A DNA stretch of 64,000 nucleotides from Motacilla alba alba (GCF_015832195.1 NC_052020.1:61197888-61261887), one strand, 5' to 3'. Counted from the stretch's first letter, positions 11,398 to 23,997 are shown. The notes: generated by a model not told the origin, from the sequence alone. A program made the numbers and translations.

Positions 11398-11680
11398 GTG
11401 TGGTGGGTTTAGTGCTGGCTAATCACTGATGTACTCACTTCTTGCTGTGAGGTGGGATTGGGAAAAAGGTAAAGCAGGTTCAAAACTTTAAAAGGGTATA
11501 AAGAAAAATTTATTAGTTTCATTCTTATTGATTTATTATTTAATTAAAATTTATTAAATAAATTTTAAATTTGACTGAGGATTAAATAAATTTTAAATAT
11601 TATTTATCAATTAAATTATTTAATTATCACGTGTTAACTAAAAGAAAGAGTAATAAAAGAGTAATGTATAACCCTCTATT
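11398..11680 (+). repeat. Dispersed repeat, copy 1 (second copy at 43.97-44.15 kb)
   Basis: cttgctgtgaggtgggattg, ggtaaagcaggttcaaaact and ggtataaagaaaaatttatt match the reverse complement of 43975-44150 with moderate divergence; the 3' part is a TTAAAT-rich stretch. An ERV-derived piece is plausible but unproven. Confidence 0.6.
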
Positions 11681-12070
11681 TTAATTTTTCATTCTTACGG
11701 AATTTAGGGGTTTTTCCCCATTTCTGAGGTTCTTGGGAAGTTCTGACTTCCTGATACTGAAGATCTCCCTCTAACGTATAACCCTCCATTTTAATTTTTC
11801 ATTCTTATGGAATTTAGGGGTTTTTCCCCATTTATGAGGTTCTTGGGAAGTTCTGGTTTCCCGATACACCTGATACCGAAGATCTCCCTCTAATGTACAA
11901 CCCTCCCTTTTAATTTTGAATTCCTATGGAAATTAGGGGGTTTTCCCCATTTCTGAGGTACTTGGGAGGTTCAGCCTTCCCAAAACACCTGATACCGAAG
12001 ATCTCCCTCTAATGTATAACCCTCCCTTTTAATTTTTCATTCTTATGTAATTTAGGGGTTTTTCTTCCCC
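11665..12070. repeat. 110-118-bp tandem repeat, about 3.5 copies
   Basis: Units start at about 11665, 11776, 11893 and 12012 with taatgtataaccctcc, then ttttaatttttcattcttatgg, ggggtttttccccattt and gataccgaagatctccctct. Confidence 0.92.
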
Positions 12071-14133
12071 ATTGTTTCTTTCATCTTTCAATGTCCGGTT
12101 TCGTTTGTCAGCAAACCTACAGTTTATTTGTAAAAGCAAATCTCTTTTCCCATTCATCAGCCGGTGGAATCCTTCCCATTGTTTCTCTTCTCTCCCAGTT
12201 TTACCGAGCAGCAGACCCAGAGCTTGTTCGGAAAGACACATCTGCTATTCCTCTCAGAATGCTGGATATCTGGGAATGGGAGCTTCCCAAATCTCACCTA
12301 TCCCAGTGTGGGAAGCAGGAACCTCCAGATCCTACTAAAACTGGATTTGTTTCTCCCTCAAGGCAGCCCCACAGAGCTCACAGCCCCGGAGTGACGGAAA
12401 CGGAGCTGAGGAACTCCTCGAGTTCAGCTCCTGGGGATTGGGGGGGTCGGGAATCCCGAGCAGGAGCAGCAGGAATTGCAGGAAGGGGAACGGCAGCTCT
12501 TGCAGGGCTCAGCCAGCAGATGTCACGTTTGGGTACGGCTGGGGAGGAGTTGGATCCTCGGGAAAACCCCAGGGAAAGGGAGGAAGCCGGGAAGGGCACC
12601 TGGAGGAGGAATCTCATGGATGGCACTGGAGCATTCCATGCTTTCCTTACTTTGGGATGTTGGGTTTCTGTGGCTGGAATGGGAACCTCTAAACCCATTG
12701 GAGGTGGACAGACCTCGGATAAATTGAAAATTATTCCCCAATTAGGCATTAGAGAGTTAATTTCATTCCCTAATCATCCCTTCCCCGCAAGTTACAATTC
12801 ATAATTCGTGCATATAATAATTCATAACAATGCAATTCGTAATTCTGCAAATATTTTGGGAAGAGATTTTTCTGGGAAGGGTGGGAAAGCCTCATCCCCA
12901 AATTCCCACTGGGAGCAGCAGGTGTGGGGTTGTCTGTCCCTGGAATTCCCTGGAGCAGCTGCCTCCCCATCTGTTGGGGGATTATTTATCATTACTATTT
13001 TATTATTAATAGACTTTATTACCCTTAACCCTGCCCAAGTGTCTTCAGCTGCTCAGCCCAAACAATCCAGACCTTGGAATTCATTCCTGGAGGACAGGGA
13101 AGGCCCTGGAATTCATTCCTGGAGGACAGGGAAGGCCACAAATGAAAAAAAAACATTTTTAAGGTCCCTTCCAAGCCACATAATTCCCTGGTTTTCAGCT
13201 TCCATGGTTGTGGGGAGGCAGGAGGTGACTGGGATGATCCAGCTGCAGGATTGGGATGAGGAGCAGATCCAGGAGGAGACAGACGCTGCCTTTCCCAAGT
13301 GCAAATAAAGAACAAAACTTCTTCTCTTTCTTCCTGCAACCCTTCCATAAAGCAGAGATCCTGGAATAAAGCAGAGCACGGGAAGGGGCAGCATTTTCCA
13401 TAAATTCAGTGTCTCCCACTGTTTCACAGAGTTAAATGCAGGGGTTTATTTGGGATTTATGCTCTCCCAGCACAGTAAAAATGGAAAGGGCTGGAACGGA
13501 GGTTGCCACAAAGGGAAGCATTTATAAATCTCCGATTTTATTTCCTTTCCCTGAACGTGATTGAGCAGGAGCTGCTCTGCTCAGAGCTCCTGTCACCAGC
13601 AGTGCCACAAACATGGCACAGAGCTGCTGCCCGCAATTCCCAAAAACTCCAAGGAATTGGCAGAACTTGATGGGAAAATAAGGAGGAAGCAGACAAGGAA
13701 ATCATTCCTTGAATGCTCCGTGTCCACACAATTCCCACTGTTTGTTCCTGCTGGACAGGGAGCCAACACCAATCCCACCCTCTGGGATCGGGGACATTTG
13801 GGGACACAGGGTTTGGGGCACCTGTGGCATTGCTGAGACCCCTGCGCTGCTCTGCTCTCATCCCAGTTGGAATTTGCAGTGCCCACTCCAGCCACAATTC
13901 CTTTAAGGGATTCTTTTCCTCAGGGATGAATGGCTGAGTGATCCCAATGGACCACAGGATGAGGAACCCTAGCAAATCGTCTCCTCTAAAAAGGACCAGC
14001 TGAACCTCTTTTCTTTTATTTTAAAATTTATTAAAATTTATTTTACTTTAAAAACTAAAAATCCCCCCTGGGGGATTTTATAACCATATAAATAAAAAAT
14101 TTATAACTATTTTTAATAATTCTTTTATTAAAA
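12071..14133. other. Intronic DNA with one small tandem duplication
   Basis: Nothing recognised except a 31-bp direct duplication at 13077-13136 (ggaattcattcctggaggacagggaaggcc twice). The 237-codon open frame at 12091-12804 shows no domain and no exon-like borders. Confidence 0.5.
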
Positions 14134-14675
14134 AATAAGGAATGTGGAATCCCAGGAGGCAGAAAGTTTTAGATGCAGATTTTAGGGACTACAAATTGAC
14201 AGCTGAGAAATCCAGGTGTCAGAAACAGCTGGTCCTGCGCCAGATTTATCGTCTGAGATCTGAAGATGAAAGGGATGGGAACACTTCAGGGAAAGTTGAA
14301 AAGTTGAGGAAGCCACGGAGCCAACAATGAAATCCTCTGGAAAGGTGGAAAACAGCTCCGGGTTTGGAGGCAGGGTGGGAAATGGTCACCGAGAGAGGGA
14401 TCCTTTTCATCAGAGTGAAACCAAACTGCAGCACCAAGGTCTGCTGAAATCTGGAGAACTGGGAGAGAAACCACTCCACCTCCCGGATTCCCATCCCAAG
14501 GGATGGTAATAAATGATCTTGGAAGTTCTGCATTAGGATATTCCAGTCCATTTGGTAAATAAATGGGAATCTGGGGGATTGCAGAGCTGGGAGGGGGATG
14601 GTGTTTCCTCGCTTTGAACAACGTCAAACCCAGGGACAGGGAGAGGGACTTTGGATAACGGCCTGGAATGCCAGG
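14134..14675 (+). repeat. 542-bp inverted repeat, left arm
   Basis: From aataaggaatgtggaatccc to ggcctggaatgccagg. Its reverse complement lies at 24264-24805 with the same length and only scattered mismatches (for example the one-residue change in the shared 62-codon open frame). I do not recognise the family; it may be a non-autonomous transposable element. Confidence 0.9.
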
Positions 14676-14924
14676 ACACGGGGAATGCCTCAATCCACTT
14701 CTGTTCAGGACAATTCTGCAGCTTTTAGGTCCCTGTGGAGCTTGGGATGGAGCAGCTGAGGAGACTTTTTCCCTTTGCTTGGTTTCTCTAATTCAATGCC
14801 ACAGGGATTTCATCCCGTTTTTGACCTTACACTGGTACAGGGCTGGTGGAAAATGTTTGGATGTTTGGATGTTTGGATGCACTGCCTGGAGGGATTGAAT
14901 GCTGCACAACAAATGCTCATGATT

Positions 14925-15195
14925 GAAAATGTTCCCCTGGAGAGGAGAAGGCTCCAGGCAGAGCTCAGAGCCCCTGGCAGGGCCTGAAGGGGCTCCAGGA
15001 GAGCTGCAGAGGGACTGGGGACAAGGCCTGCAGGGACAGGACACAGGGAATGGCTTTAGGCTGGAAAAGGGAAGATTTAGATGAGATATTGGGAAGGAAT
15101 TCCTGGCTGGGAGGGTGGGGAGGGGCTGGGATGGAATTCTAGAGCAGCTGTGGCTGCCCCTGGATCCCTGGCAGTGCCCAAGGCCATGCACCCAG
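14925..15195 (+). mobile_element. CR1 LINE 3' fragment, sense
   Basis: gttcccctggagaggagaagg, gcagagctcagagcccctgg and ctgcccctggatccctggcagtgcccaaggcc match the sense CR1 copies at 21.85 and 48.1 kb; it breaks at an acagggaca repeat. Confidence 0.85.
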
Positions 15196-15240
15196 GGACA
15201 GACAGGGGGACACAGGGACAGACAGGGACAGCCAGGGCTG
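15196..15240. repeat. Short gggacagacag tandem repeat
   Basis: A few copies of ggacagacaggg(ggacac) between two CR1 pieces of opposite orientation; the same motif is longer at 37.98-38.06 kb. Confidence 0.7.
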
Positions 15241-15420
15241 AGGCCCCTCTCAGCTGGGGCTCCTCTCCAGCCTGAGCAGCCCCAGCTCCCTCAGCCTCTC
15301 CTGGGCACGGAGATGCTCCAGCCCTTCCTCATCCTCACATCCCTGCTCTGGACCAGACCCAGGAGCTCCAGGTCCCTCCTGTCCTGCTGATCCCAGAGCT
15401 GGACACAGGATCCCCAAGGA
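15240..15420 (-). mobile_element. CR1 LINE internal 3' fragment
   Basis: Same sequence as 38065-38250: ctgaggcccctctcagctgggg, gagatgctccagcccttcctcatcc, ctctggaccagacccaggagctcc. Confidence 0.8.
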
Positions 15421-16725
15421 TGAAACTCCACAAACTCTGGACCACCTGGGCTTTGAGGTGGGAAGCCCGTTGAGAGCTGAGATCCCAGAAAGTTCCCCCA
15501 TCCCTGTCATCCCAGCTAAAATGATCTTCCCAGCCCAAAATCCACATTGTGCCGACCTCCAGGCTCCCGACCACGAGCTGAACTTCCTGTGTGACACAAC
15601 CCAACTCCTGCTTCCATTCAAAGCTCTGGGAAGCCTCGGAGAAAACCAGCAAACCAACACACTCACATCCCTCCCTGGATCATATCCAGGAGCTCCAGGT
15701 CCCCCCTCTCCCAAAATCCAGAGCCAAGGGTTTTGGGGACAAGGGACATTTCCAGGTTCCCCATAACTCCCTCACTTCCAGAAGCCACCTCTGCTTTCCC
15801 CGCACTCCAAACCACATCCCCGCTTCCCGAAGTTTACGAGGGAAGCTCTCAGTGTCGTGCTGTTGAATTTCCAGCCTCTCCATTCCCGGTGTTGTTTTCA
15901 CAGGGATTTGGGATAATGCAGCTCTTCACGGCGCCTCATTATTCCCCCAAAGGTGCCGGTGCTGTTCAAGTGCCCCTCCTGTGACAAGTGGCTCATTATG
16001 GCTCCTCTCGGTCCCCCCCAGAGATCCCATTATATCCAACAGCACTGGGAGTGGGAAGAGGATAATTTGCATCCAGCATGAGCTTTTCCCATTATTCCCA
16101 CTTCTCAGAAACAAGGAAAACAAATCGTCTCCACCGCTGCTCCCTTTTTATTCCGGCTGCATTCCCTTTTTTCCAGCAGCGATTTTGCTTTGCTCCCTCT
16201 CCTTGGAATATTGTTGTTTGCTCCTCCACTCCGGGCTAATTGAAGGTCCTCCTTCCCCGGGCAATTGGGAAAAATATCTTGGCTAAAAGGGCTTTTTATC
16301 CTTGGAAAAGAAAAGCGTGGTTGGAGAGAAAAGCTGGATCAATAGGTGCCGTGTGCTGTTTATTCCCAGGATTTTGCCTTTGTTCCTTTGCATGTTGGGG
16401 GGCTTTTAAGGCATTTTTTTCCTCCTCTTCTCACAGCTTTTCTGCTGATGGAAATTGTCCCATTTGGAATTTGAAATGCCTCTCATCCCTCTCTATTTCC
16501 ACCTGGGTCAGGGATGGTTTTGAGGAGAAAATCCCTAAGTTCAGGGTTTGTTTTGTCACAAACTCCTGAAACTTCCTGAAGTTAAGGAAGGGAATAATGA
16601 ATCCATGCCCCTCTCATATTCCATGTGACAGGCAAGACATGTTTTTTGAGGTTTTTCCAGCCCTTTCCTGATTGTTCCCACGGCCAAATCCATGCAGAAG
16701 TACAGTTGGAAGTAGAAAGATCTCA
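15421..16725. other. Intronic DNA, nothing recognised
   Basis: Unique-looking sequence with pyrimidine-rich stretches; no exon fits. Confidence 0.5.
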
Positions 16726-16730
16726 AGGCC

Positions 16731-17045
16731 TTGGATCCCAGGAATGAGGGGCTGGATCTCAACCCTTGGATCCCAGGAATGAGGGGCTGGATCTCAACCC
16801 TTGGATCCCAGGAATGAGGGGCTGGATCTCATCCCTTGGATCCCAGGAATGAGGGGCTGGACCTCATCCATTGGATCCTGGGAATGAGGGGCTGGATCTG
16901 ATCCCTTGGATCCCAGGAATGAAGGGATGGCTGCAGTTGGACCTCAGCCCTTGGATCCCAGGAATGAAGGGATGGCTGCAGTTGGATCTCATCCCTTGGA
17001 TCCCAGGAATGAGGGGTGGCTCCAGCTGAAACCCTTGGATCTGGG
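16731..17045. repeat. 35-bp minisatellite, about 8 units
   Basis: Unit ttggatcccaggaatgaggg, gctggatctcaaccc. The later units carry an extra ggatggctgcagtt insertion giving a 48-bp variant. Confidence 0.93.
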
Positions 17046-17139
17046 AATGCCCACGTGAAGTTATTTCCTAATGATTTCCCTGTGTTTTCCCTCCTTTTCC
17101 TGATGGATGGGTGAATTCTTGGCTGGCTGAGTTATTCCC

Positions 17140-17458
17140 TGGCTGCCTGCCCATTCCGTGATTTCTGGTGATGCCTTGGGGAGGCTGCCCTGGAGCAGAG
17201 GCTGGGTGGAGTCACAGAATAAAGCAGGGATTTATTCAAAGCATCTCCTCCATGGATCCACCTTGGGCAGCACCAGAGCCCAGCCAGGGCTGCCCCCAAG
17301 AGGAACCCAAATGGTCCCAAAATGCACGAGCGCTCCCGGGGTCTCTGCCTTGGCTCAGCTCTGCTCCATTTGCACCTTGCAGTTCATTGTCCCGTTCCAG
17401 CTTTAGCCCAGGCACTCCCACCCTGCTTGTTTGTCTCTCTGCAGCCCGCGCTGTTTAT
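17140..17458 (-). mobile_element. Possible LTR-derived segment
   Basis: The minus strand reads tgaataaatccctgctttattctgtgactcc near 17205-17240, an arrangement like the 3' part of the neighbouring LTRs. No clear ends. Confidence 0.3.
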
Positions 17459-17879
17459 GTAGCCACATTTATCCTCACAGAGAAAAGCAAGGCACAGTTC
17501 TTCCCAAAAATATTTCTGGGTTTCACATTCTCTGAACCTCAGAGAAAGGAAAAACAATTCTTATTATCTGCTGTGCCCGTGTTTCTGCCACAGCAGGATG
17601 CAAGGTGGGGATTGTTCACCCACAGTGATGGGGTTTGGTTTCCTTGGCCTGTCAGGGGTGTGTGTGTTTGTGTGTGTCTGTGTGTCTGTGTGTCTGTGTG
17701 TCGGGACTGTCGGGACAGCCACGAGATTCTGGGCAGTGTGAGCAGAGTTGAGTGCTGGGCAGGTTCAGTTCAGATGTAATGCAACATAGTGTAATGTAGT
17801 ATAGAATAATATAGTCTAATAAAGTCATTAATTAGCCTTCTGATAAGATGGAGTCAGATACATCATTTTCTCCCTGTCA
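17459..17879 (+). mobile_element. Solo retroviral LTR
   Basis: Starts TGTAGCCACATTTATCC and ends near CCCTGTCA. It contains a GTGTGT run, a run of TA-rich promoter-like sequence, AATAAA at about 17818 and gccttctgataagatggagtc, the same order as the LTRs at 5.2 and 26.2 kb. No internal retroviral genes adjoin it. No target duplication was found by eye. Confidence 0.65.
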
Positions 17880-18105
17880 CGGGGGTCATCCTGTTTCGAT
17901 ATGTTTGTGCTCCTGGGCTGAGGTTTGGATCATTTGTCCTTGGTCCCAGCTGGAGCAGGAATTGTTTTGTCTCCCTGCTCTGTGCAGAGCTCAGCATCCC
18001 CTGATGTGAACCCAGCCCCACACACCAGAGCAGCTCAGAGTGTGAATAACGTGAAAGCTGAACGCGAGGCGCCAGTGCTGTCCCTAACTCCATCCTTCTC
18101 CCCAG

Positions 18106-18254
18106 GGAAAGCCTACGCCCCGGAGTTCTACTACGACACGTACAACCCGCTGTGGCAGAACCGGCCGCGGGTCTACTCCTACAGCCTGCAGTGGACGCAG
18201 ATGAACCCCAGCGCCGTGGATCGGATCCTGGCCTATCGCCTGGGCATCCGCCAG
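18106..18254 (+). CDS. MDGA2: MDGA2-like exon: first half of FNIII domain
   Basis: Exon of 149 nt, phase 1 in and phase 0 out. The acceptor is cttctccccag ending at 18105; the donor gtgagg starts at 18255. It joins the preceding exon in frame through a split glycine codon and reads [14 protein letters not shown], then [19 protein letters not shown] and YRLGIRQ. This is the first half of the fibronectin type III-like domain between the Ig array and the MAM domain; the tryptophan in LQWTQ is the conserved B-strand residue. Skipping this exon alone would shift the frame, while skipping it together with the next coding exon (149 + 178 = 327 nt) would keep it. GC-rich codon use, as in the Ig exon. 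A TTTTA-repeat tract starts about 85 bp after the donor, and two arms of a 542-bp inverted repeat lie on either side of the exon. Confidence 0.9.
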
Positions 18255-18340
18255 GTGAGGCCACACGCCGCGGGGCGGGGCGCGCCTCCGGAGCCTCCTG
18301 GCTCCGGGACAACTGCGGGGCTGGAAGGGAATGCTGCTTT

Positions 18341-19285
18341 ATTTTACTCATTTTATTTTACTTTATTTTCTTTACTTTATTTTACTTTATTTTATTTTAT
18401 TTTATTTTACTTTACTTTATTTTATTTTATGTTATTTTATTTTATTTTATTTTATTTTATTTTATTTTATTTTATGTTATTATATTTTATTTTAGTCTAT
18501 TTCATTCCATTCCATTCCATTCCATTCCATGTTATTTGACATGATTTATTTTTATTTCATTTTATTTTATATTATTTTATTTTACTTCAATTTATTTTAT
18601 TTTTTAATTTAATTTATTTTACTTTTGAAACTCCATTTTATTTCATTTTAGTTTTTTGGGGTTTTTTATTTTTTGTTTTATTTTATTTTATTCTACCTTT
18701 ATTTTATTTTATCTTTTATTATTTTACTACTATTTTTATTTATTTTATTATTTCATTTTATTTCACTTTATTTTTATTTTATTTTACTTTTTTGCTTTAT
18801 TTTATTTTTATCTTATTTACTTTATTTTATTTTATTTTGTTTCATTCAGTTTTCTTTTTTATTCATTTTATTTTATTATATTTTACTCCATTTCATTTCA
18901 TGTTATTTTACATTATTTATTTTCTTTTCATTTCATTTTATATTATTTTATTTTACTTCAATTTATATTATTTTACTTTTGAAACTTCATTTTATTTCAT
19001 CTTAGCGAATTTTATTCTCACCTTATTTTATTTTGTTGGTTTATTTTACTTTTTAAACTTCATTTTATTTCATTTTACATTTTTTATTTTTGTATTCTAT
19101 TTTATTCTACCTTTATTTTATTTTTGTTTTGTTTTATTTTATCTTCTATTATTTTGCTACACTTTTTATTTTATTATTTCATTTCACTTTATTTTTATTT
19201 TATTTTACTTCTTTGCTTTATTCTATTTTTATTTTTTTAATTTTACTTTAAGTTAGTTTAAATTTTTTTTTTTTTTTTTTTTTTA
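18341..19285. repeat. TTTTA-type pentanucleotide tract, about 940 bp
   Basis: Long runs of TTTTA and imperfect derivatives (TTTTATTTCA, TTCCA near 18500-18530), ending in a T run at 19265-19284. It starts 87 bp after the donor of the exon ending at 18254. Confidence 0.97.
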
Positions 19286-19756
19286 TTATTTTTCCCGTCC
19301 ATTCCCACAATCCATCCACATCCAAGTCATTCTTGACCACCACATCCTCTTCCAACTCATCCTTCTCCATTTGCCTCTTTCCTTGGGAGCTTCGAGCTGA
19401 TAATATTTGGGAATTCTGCCATCCTCCCACTGAGCTTTCCCTCCAAATAATCCCCCGACAGATTGATCCCAAAAATCTGTCTTTGGACATTCAGCACCTG
19501 GAATAATAATTTGGGTGGGACATTGAGTGGAAGGATTCAAATGGATTTTGCAGAGGGATCTTTGGGAATATACAAGGAAAAAATAAGGAAGAAAATTTGT
19601 TATCCCACAGCTTTGCCACTGGGATGAGCTGTGGAAAACAAATCCTCAATTTTAGCACTTTATTTATTGGGATTTGGGCTTGGGTGACTTCCCTGGAAGT
19701 TGTGGAGTTCCTGGGACACGCCCAGGGAAGGGTTGTGGTGCCAGGAGGGGCTGGAG

Positions 19757-20395
19757 TTGAGATCTTCCCGAATCCGAGGAGTTGGGATCTTCCTGAATCC
19801 GAGGAATTGGGATCTTCCCGAATCCAGGGAGTTGGGATCTTCCTGAATCCAGAGCTGGCATCTTCCTGAATCCCGGGAGTTGGGATCTTCCTGGATCCAG
19901 AGCTGGATCTTCCTGAATTCAGGGAGTTGGGATCTTCCTGAATCCGAGGAATTGGGATCTTCCTGGATCCAGAGTTAGGATCTTCCTGAATCCGAGGAGT
20001 TGGGGTCTTCCTGAATCCAGGGAGTTGGGGTCTTCCTGAATCCAGAGTTGGGATCTTCCCGAATCTGAGGAGTTGGGATCTTCCTGAATCCAAGGAGTTG
20101 GGATCTTCCTGAATCCAGACTTAGGATCTTCCTGGATCCAGAGTTGGGATCTTCCCGAATCTGAGGAGTTGGGATCTTTCTGAATCCAAGGAGTTGGGAT
20201 CTTCCTGAATCCAGAGCTAGGATCTTCCCGAATCCGAGGAGTTGGGATCTTCCTGAATCCAGAGCTGGGATCTTCCTGAATCCAAGGAATTGGGATCTTC
20301 CTGAATCCAGAGTTGGGATCTTCCTGAATCCGAGGAGTTGGGATCTTCCTGAATTCAAGGACTTGGGATCTTCCTGAATCCGAGGCACTGGAGAT
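19757..20395. repeat. 23-25-bp minisatellite, about 26 units
   Basis: Unit ggatcttcctgaatccgagg-agttg, alternating with a shorter ggatcttcctgaatccagagttg form. The 150-200-codon minus-strand open frames are repeat translations. Confidence 0.95.
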
Positions 20396-21851
20396 GAAAT
20401 CAGGGATGTTGAATCCGTGTTTGTGCACCTCCTGGGCACGAATCCATCCCGGGTTCCCAGGCCCTGGGAGGAATCAGGAGACTCTGGAAGGAACTCGCTG
20501 AAGGAAAGGAATTTCTGATGGATTTAATTGTGTTGGGAATTTTAGCTCCTTTTCCCATTTAAATTTCATTTCATTTTAATTATCTGTTTATGTAATTAAT
20601 GCAGTTACTCTCTGTCAGCCTAATCCAAATATTCCCATTTTTCCTCCCCAAAGCCCCATCTCTTTGGGAATTCTATCCCAGCCTCTCCTCACCCTCCCAG
20701 TCAGGAATTCCTTCCCCATATCCCAGTAAGCCTGGCTGAGTCACAGAACCATGTGACACATTCCTGTCACATCCTGCCTCTCTGCTGTCACTGGAATTGA
20801 GAGGAATTCCTGTCCCCGAGAGGGATTCAGTGCTGGGAAAGCAGGAGACAGGGAAAACCTCTGGCATTCCAAGCATTGCTTAAGGAGAATTCCAAAAAAA
20901 AAATCACAGATAATGTTATGAATATTGTTTGATAAAATAATGAAGCTTGGCTTAATGACAAATCAGGGAAGCCAGGAAGGGAGGGAAGAGGAGTCACAAA
21001 AACAGGGAATTGTCACTTTTCTGCCTGTGGAGCGAGAATGGAAAGATGGGGAAATGGGAACTGAGGTCCCCTGGGAGAAATGAATTTATTTGTTATTTAT
21101 TTTACTTCAGACCCTGCCTGAAGAGCAGGAATTCTGCAGATTCCTTCTCTCAGGATCACGGGAATCACACCTGCTCCAAAGGGGAAGATGTCGGAAAGCT
21201 GGGAATTTCCAGCAAATCCATTGGATTTGCTCTGGGACATGAAAAATATTGAAAGTTTTCTTCAGAACCGGTCACAAAAATTACATTTGTAGCAATTAAT
21301 TCAGTGAGGGAACAGAGAGACTTGGAACTCCGTATTTTTATTGGAATATTCCTCCTGATGTTCCATAAAGGATTTTAATCTGTCTCCTCCAAGGGAATAT
21401 TTTATGTCCCAAAGATTTCCCTGCACGCATTGATTTTGGAAATCTAAAGAGGCTTTGTTTTTGTTTTTCTTTTTTTTTTTTTTGTGGAACGAGGGAGGAA
21501 AAGTTTGGCCAAAAAAACAAAGAGATTGTGACATGCAGGGACACGTTTTGCATCGATGTTCCTGGCATTGGGAAATTAAATTAGAGCAGGAATGGTTGTG
21601 ATTCCCAATTTCCACTTTTCAGGGCTGATTCCTCCTGTGCTGCTTCTTCACAGCTCTGAGGCTGCGTTTGCAAACAGCAAGGTGAGGTTTGGGCCAGGTC
21701 TGCTCCTGCCAACTCAAAGCTGGTTCCAAGCTTCAGATGGATCAGGGGAATATTTATGGACCATGCTGAAAATTAAATTTTTGCTGATTTTGACTTAATG
21801 AGTTCAGAGCTGGGAGTAGGAGCTTCTGTGGGAAAGGCTGGGAGAGCTGGG
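20396..21851. other. Intronic DNA, mostly unrecognised
   Basis: Contains a small antisense CR1-like scrap at about 20655-20725 and a T-rich run near 21470-21483. No exon seen. Confidence 0.5.
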
Positions 21852-22150
21852 AATGTTCCCCTGGAGAGGAGAAGGCTCCAGGCAGAGCTCAGAGCCCCTG
21901 GCAGGGCCTGGAGGGGCTCCAGGAGAGCTGGAGAGGGACTGGGGACAAGGCCTGCAGGGACAGGAGCCAGGGAATGGCTGCCAGTGCCAGAGGCAGGGAT
22001 GGGTGGGAGATTGGGAACTGGGAATTCCTGGCTGGGCTGGGATTGCCAGAGCAGCTGGGGCTGCCCCTGGATCCCTGGCAGTGCCCAAGGCCAGGCTGGA
22101 CACTGGGACACCCTGGGACAGTGGGAGGTGTCCCTGCCCATCCAGGATGG
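21852..22150 (+). mobile_element. CR1 LINE 3' fragment, sense
   Basis: gttcccctggagaggagaagg through acactgggacaccctgggacagtgggaggtgtccctgcccatcc. Long and little diverged from the 48.1-kb copy. Confidence 0.88.
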
Positions 22151-22189
22151 GATTTAAGGTCTCCTCAAGCGTCCGTAGGGAATATGCCA

Positions 22190-22535
22190 TAAAATTCACA
22201 TATGACACCATCAGAACCCCATGTCTGGATCCTGGAGCAGCTCAGGAGGTTCTAAATCCTCCTGCATGGAGCATTTATGGAGAAGGAGTTGGAAGGGGTC
22301 AGCCAGGATCATCGAGTCCGAGTCCTGGACTTGTCTTTGAGAGCTTTTGGGCTCTGTGAGTTTCCTGGTGGGACCTCCCTTCACCTGCCAGTGGCACACT
22401 GGGATTTGCTTTGGGATTTATTTGGTGGCCAAAGGAATCAGCCATAAAACTGGGACATGTGGCACCGTCAGGACACCTGGTCTAGATCCTAGAGCCACTC
22501 AGGAGGTTCCAAATCCTCCTTTATGGAAAAGGCAG
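22190..22535. repeat. Two-copy direct repeat, about 240 bp apart
   Basis: ggatcctggagcagctcaggaggttctaaatcctcctgcatgga (22229-22272) recurs as agatcctagagccactcaggaggttccaaatcctcctttatgga (22484-22527), each preceded by a ggcaccgtcagga-like stretch. Confidence 0.7.
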
Positions 22536-22917
22536 TGCGGAGCACAGGGAATTTCCATTCCTCGGGGCACTGCTGAGCACAGCCCTTCATTTGGAGCTGA
22601 AGGATGGGGACAACCTTGGTGTCCCGTCTGGGAACTGCCTGGATTGGGTCACTGTCAGCTTCCTTGGGAATGTGCCAAGGTCTGCCAAGACATTCCTGCA
22701 CAGAAGGGACATTTTTCCATCTCCTTAAGAGCCCTCTGAAGAATATTCCAACAGTAATGCATTTCATGGACGCATTTTTGCATTTCATGGATGCATTCTT
22801 TGATATGGCTTCGGCATCAGTGACCCAGATTCTTCCAGCTTTTTTTCCTTTTCCAAGCCTCCCTGTGTGTCTTCCCCAGCCAGCCTTTGACACCCCAGAA
22901 GTTGATTTTATTAAGTG

Positions 22918-23400
22918 TCCAATCGTGGAATATTTAGGTTGGAAAAGCCCTCTCAGACCAGCAAATCCAATCCATGTCCCCAAGCGCCACATCCACACTT
23001 CTAGGATGGCAACTCCAGCACTTCCCTGGGCAGCTTGTTCCAAGGAAATGTTTTCCAAGCTTGTAAAAAACGGTCCCAAATGCCCCTCAGAGGGTTTCTC
23101 TACTCCTGGAAGTTTATCCACCCAGGCAAAACCACTTCTGGACCTCCCCTTCCAGCTCCTGCCTCACGGAGCTCAGTTTGGAACAGCCATGAATATCCTT
23201 GTGTTATTCCAGGAGCTTCACCAGGAGATCCCGGAGCAGCTCCATTCCTGCAGCTGCTCCAACCACCTCTGGCTCCCTCTGGCACCGCGTGGAGATGTTC
23301 CCTTCCCACACTCTGCCTGTCCCCAAAGCCAGATTCCCATTTCTTCCCAAGAAATGACAACGTTTAGCGCCTCCCAGCATCTGAGCAGCACCAGGCGGGC
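22918..23400 (-). mobile_element. CR1 LINE 3' fragment, long but old
   Basis: Starts ccaatcgtggaatatttaggttggaaaagccctctcagacc and continues with catgtccccaagcgccacatcc and ctccctgggcagc-like text; upstream part is diverged and its outer limit uncertain. Confidence 0.65.
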
Positions 23401-23997
23401 GCCTCCAGCTCTCTGATGTTTCCTGTCAGCAGGATGAAAGCAAATTGAACCTGGGAGACTTTTCCAGAGCAGCCAGGAAGGGCGTGCAACTCTGATCTCG
23501 GCGGTGGCTGCTCTCAGCAGGTGACAGCGGGTGACAGCCGCGTCCCCGCAGCCGCGGTGACCTAGAAAAGGAGCAGTTCCGCTGTGAAGGAGCCATAAAA
23601 ATTCAGCTGGTCCCTGTAAACCAGAGAGCAGCTTGTTCCAGCTTGTTACATAAAAGATTCAAGCTCCCACCTTTCCTTTATTCCCAGCCCCGAGAGCCTG
23701 CGGTGTCCACGGGTTGGGAATGAGAATCTCTTCAAACAGCCCCAAGCAGGGCACGTGTCTGGCGCTTCCTCCCGGTCTCCTTTGGATTTGAGTGGATTTT
23801 TGACTTCTGCTGTCGCTCAGCGCTGAGCAGGGGCAAGCGGATTCAAATATCCTGGGAAAGGGTTCCTGGGAAAGGCTGAGCAGTCACTGGCTGAAAGTGG
23901 AAATGGGAATTTTCTGTCAGCGCCACGGCACAGATCCCACAGCCCTGGATAAATGGCTACGGATAAACAGAGTGAGGGTACATTTATTGCCTTTCTG
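23401..23997. other. Intronic DNA, nothing recognised
   Basis: Unique-looking sequence without exon or repeat. Confidence 0.5.

Noticed and set aside
12091..12804. 237-codon open frame
   Set aside because: No domain, no matching splice borders, intronic position, low complexity in places; taken as chance.
19491..20439. 200-codon minus-strand open frames with repeated residues
   Set aside because: Translations of the 25-bp minisatellite.
22604..23416. 270-codon open frame
   Set aside because: Runs into an antisense CR1 fragment and lacks domain or splice signals.
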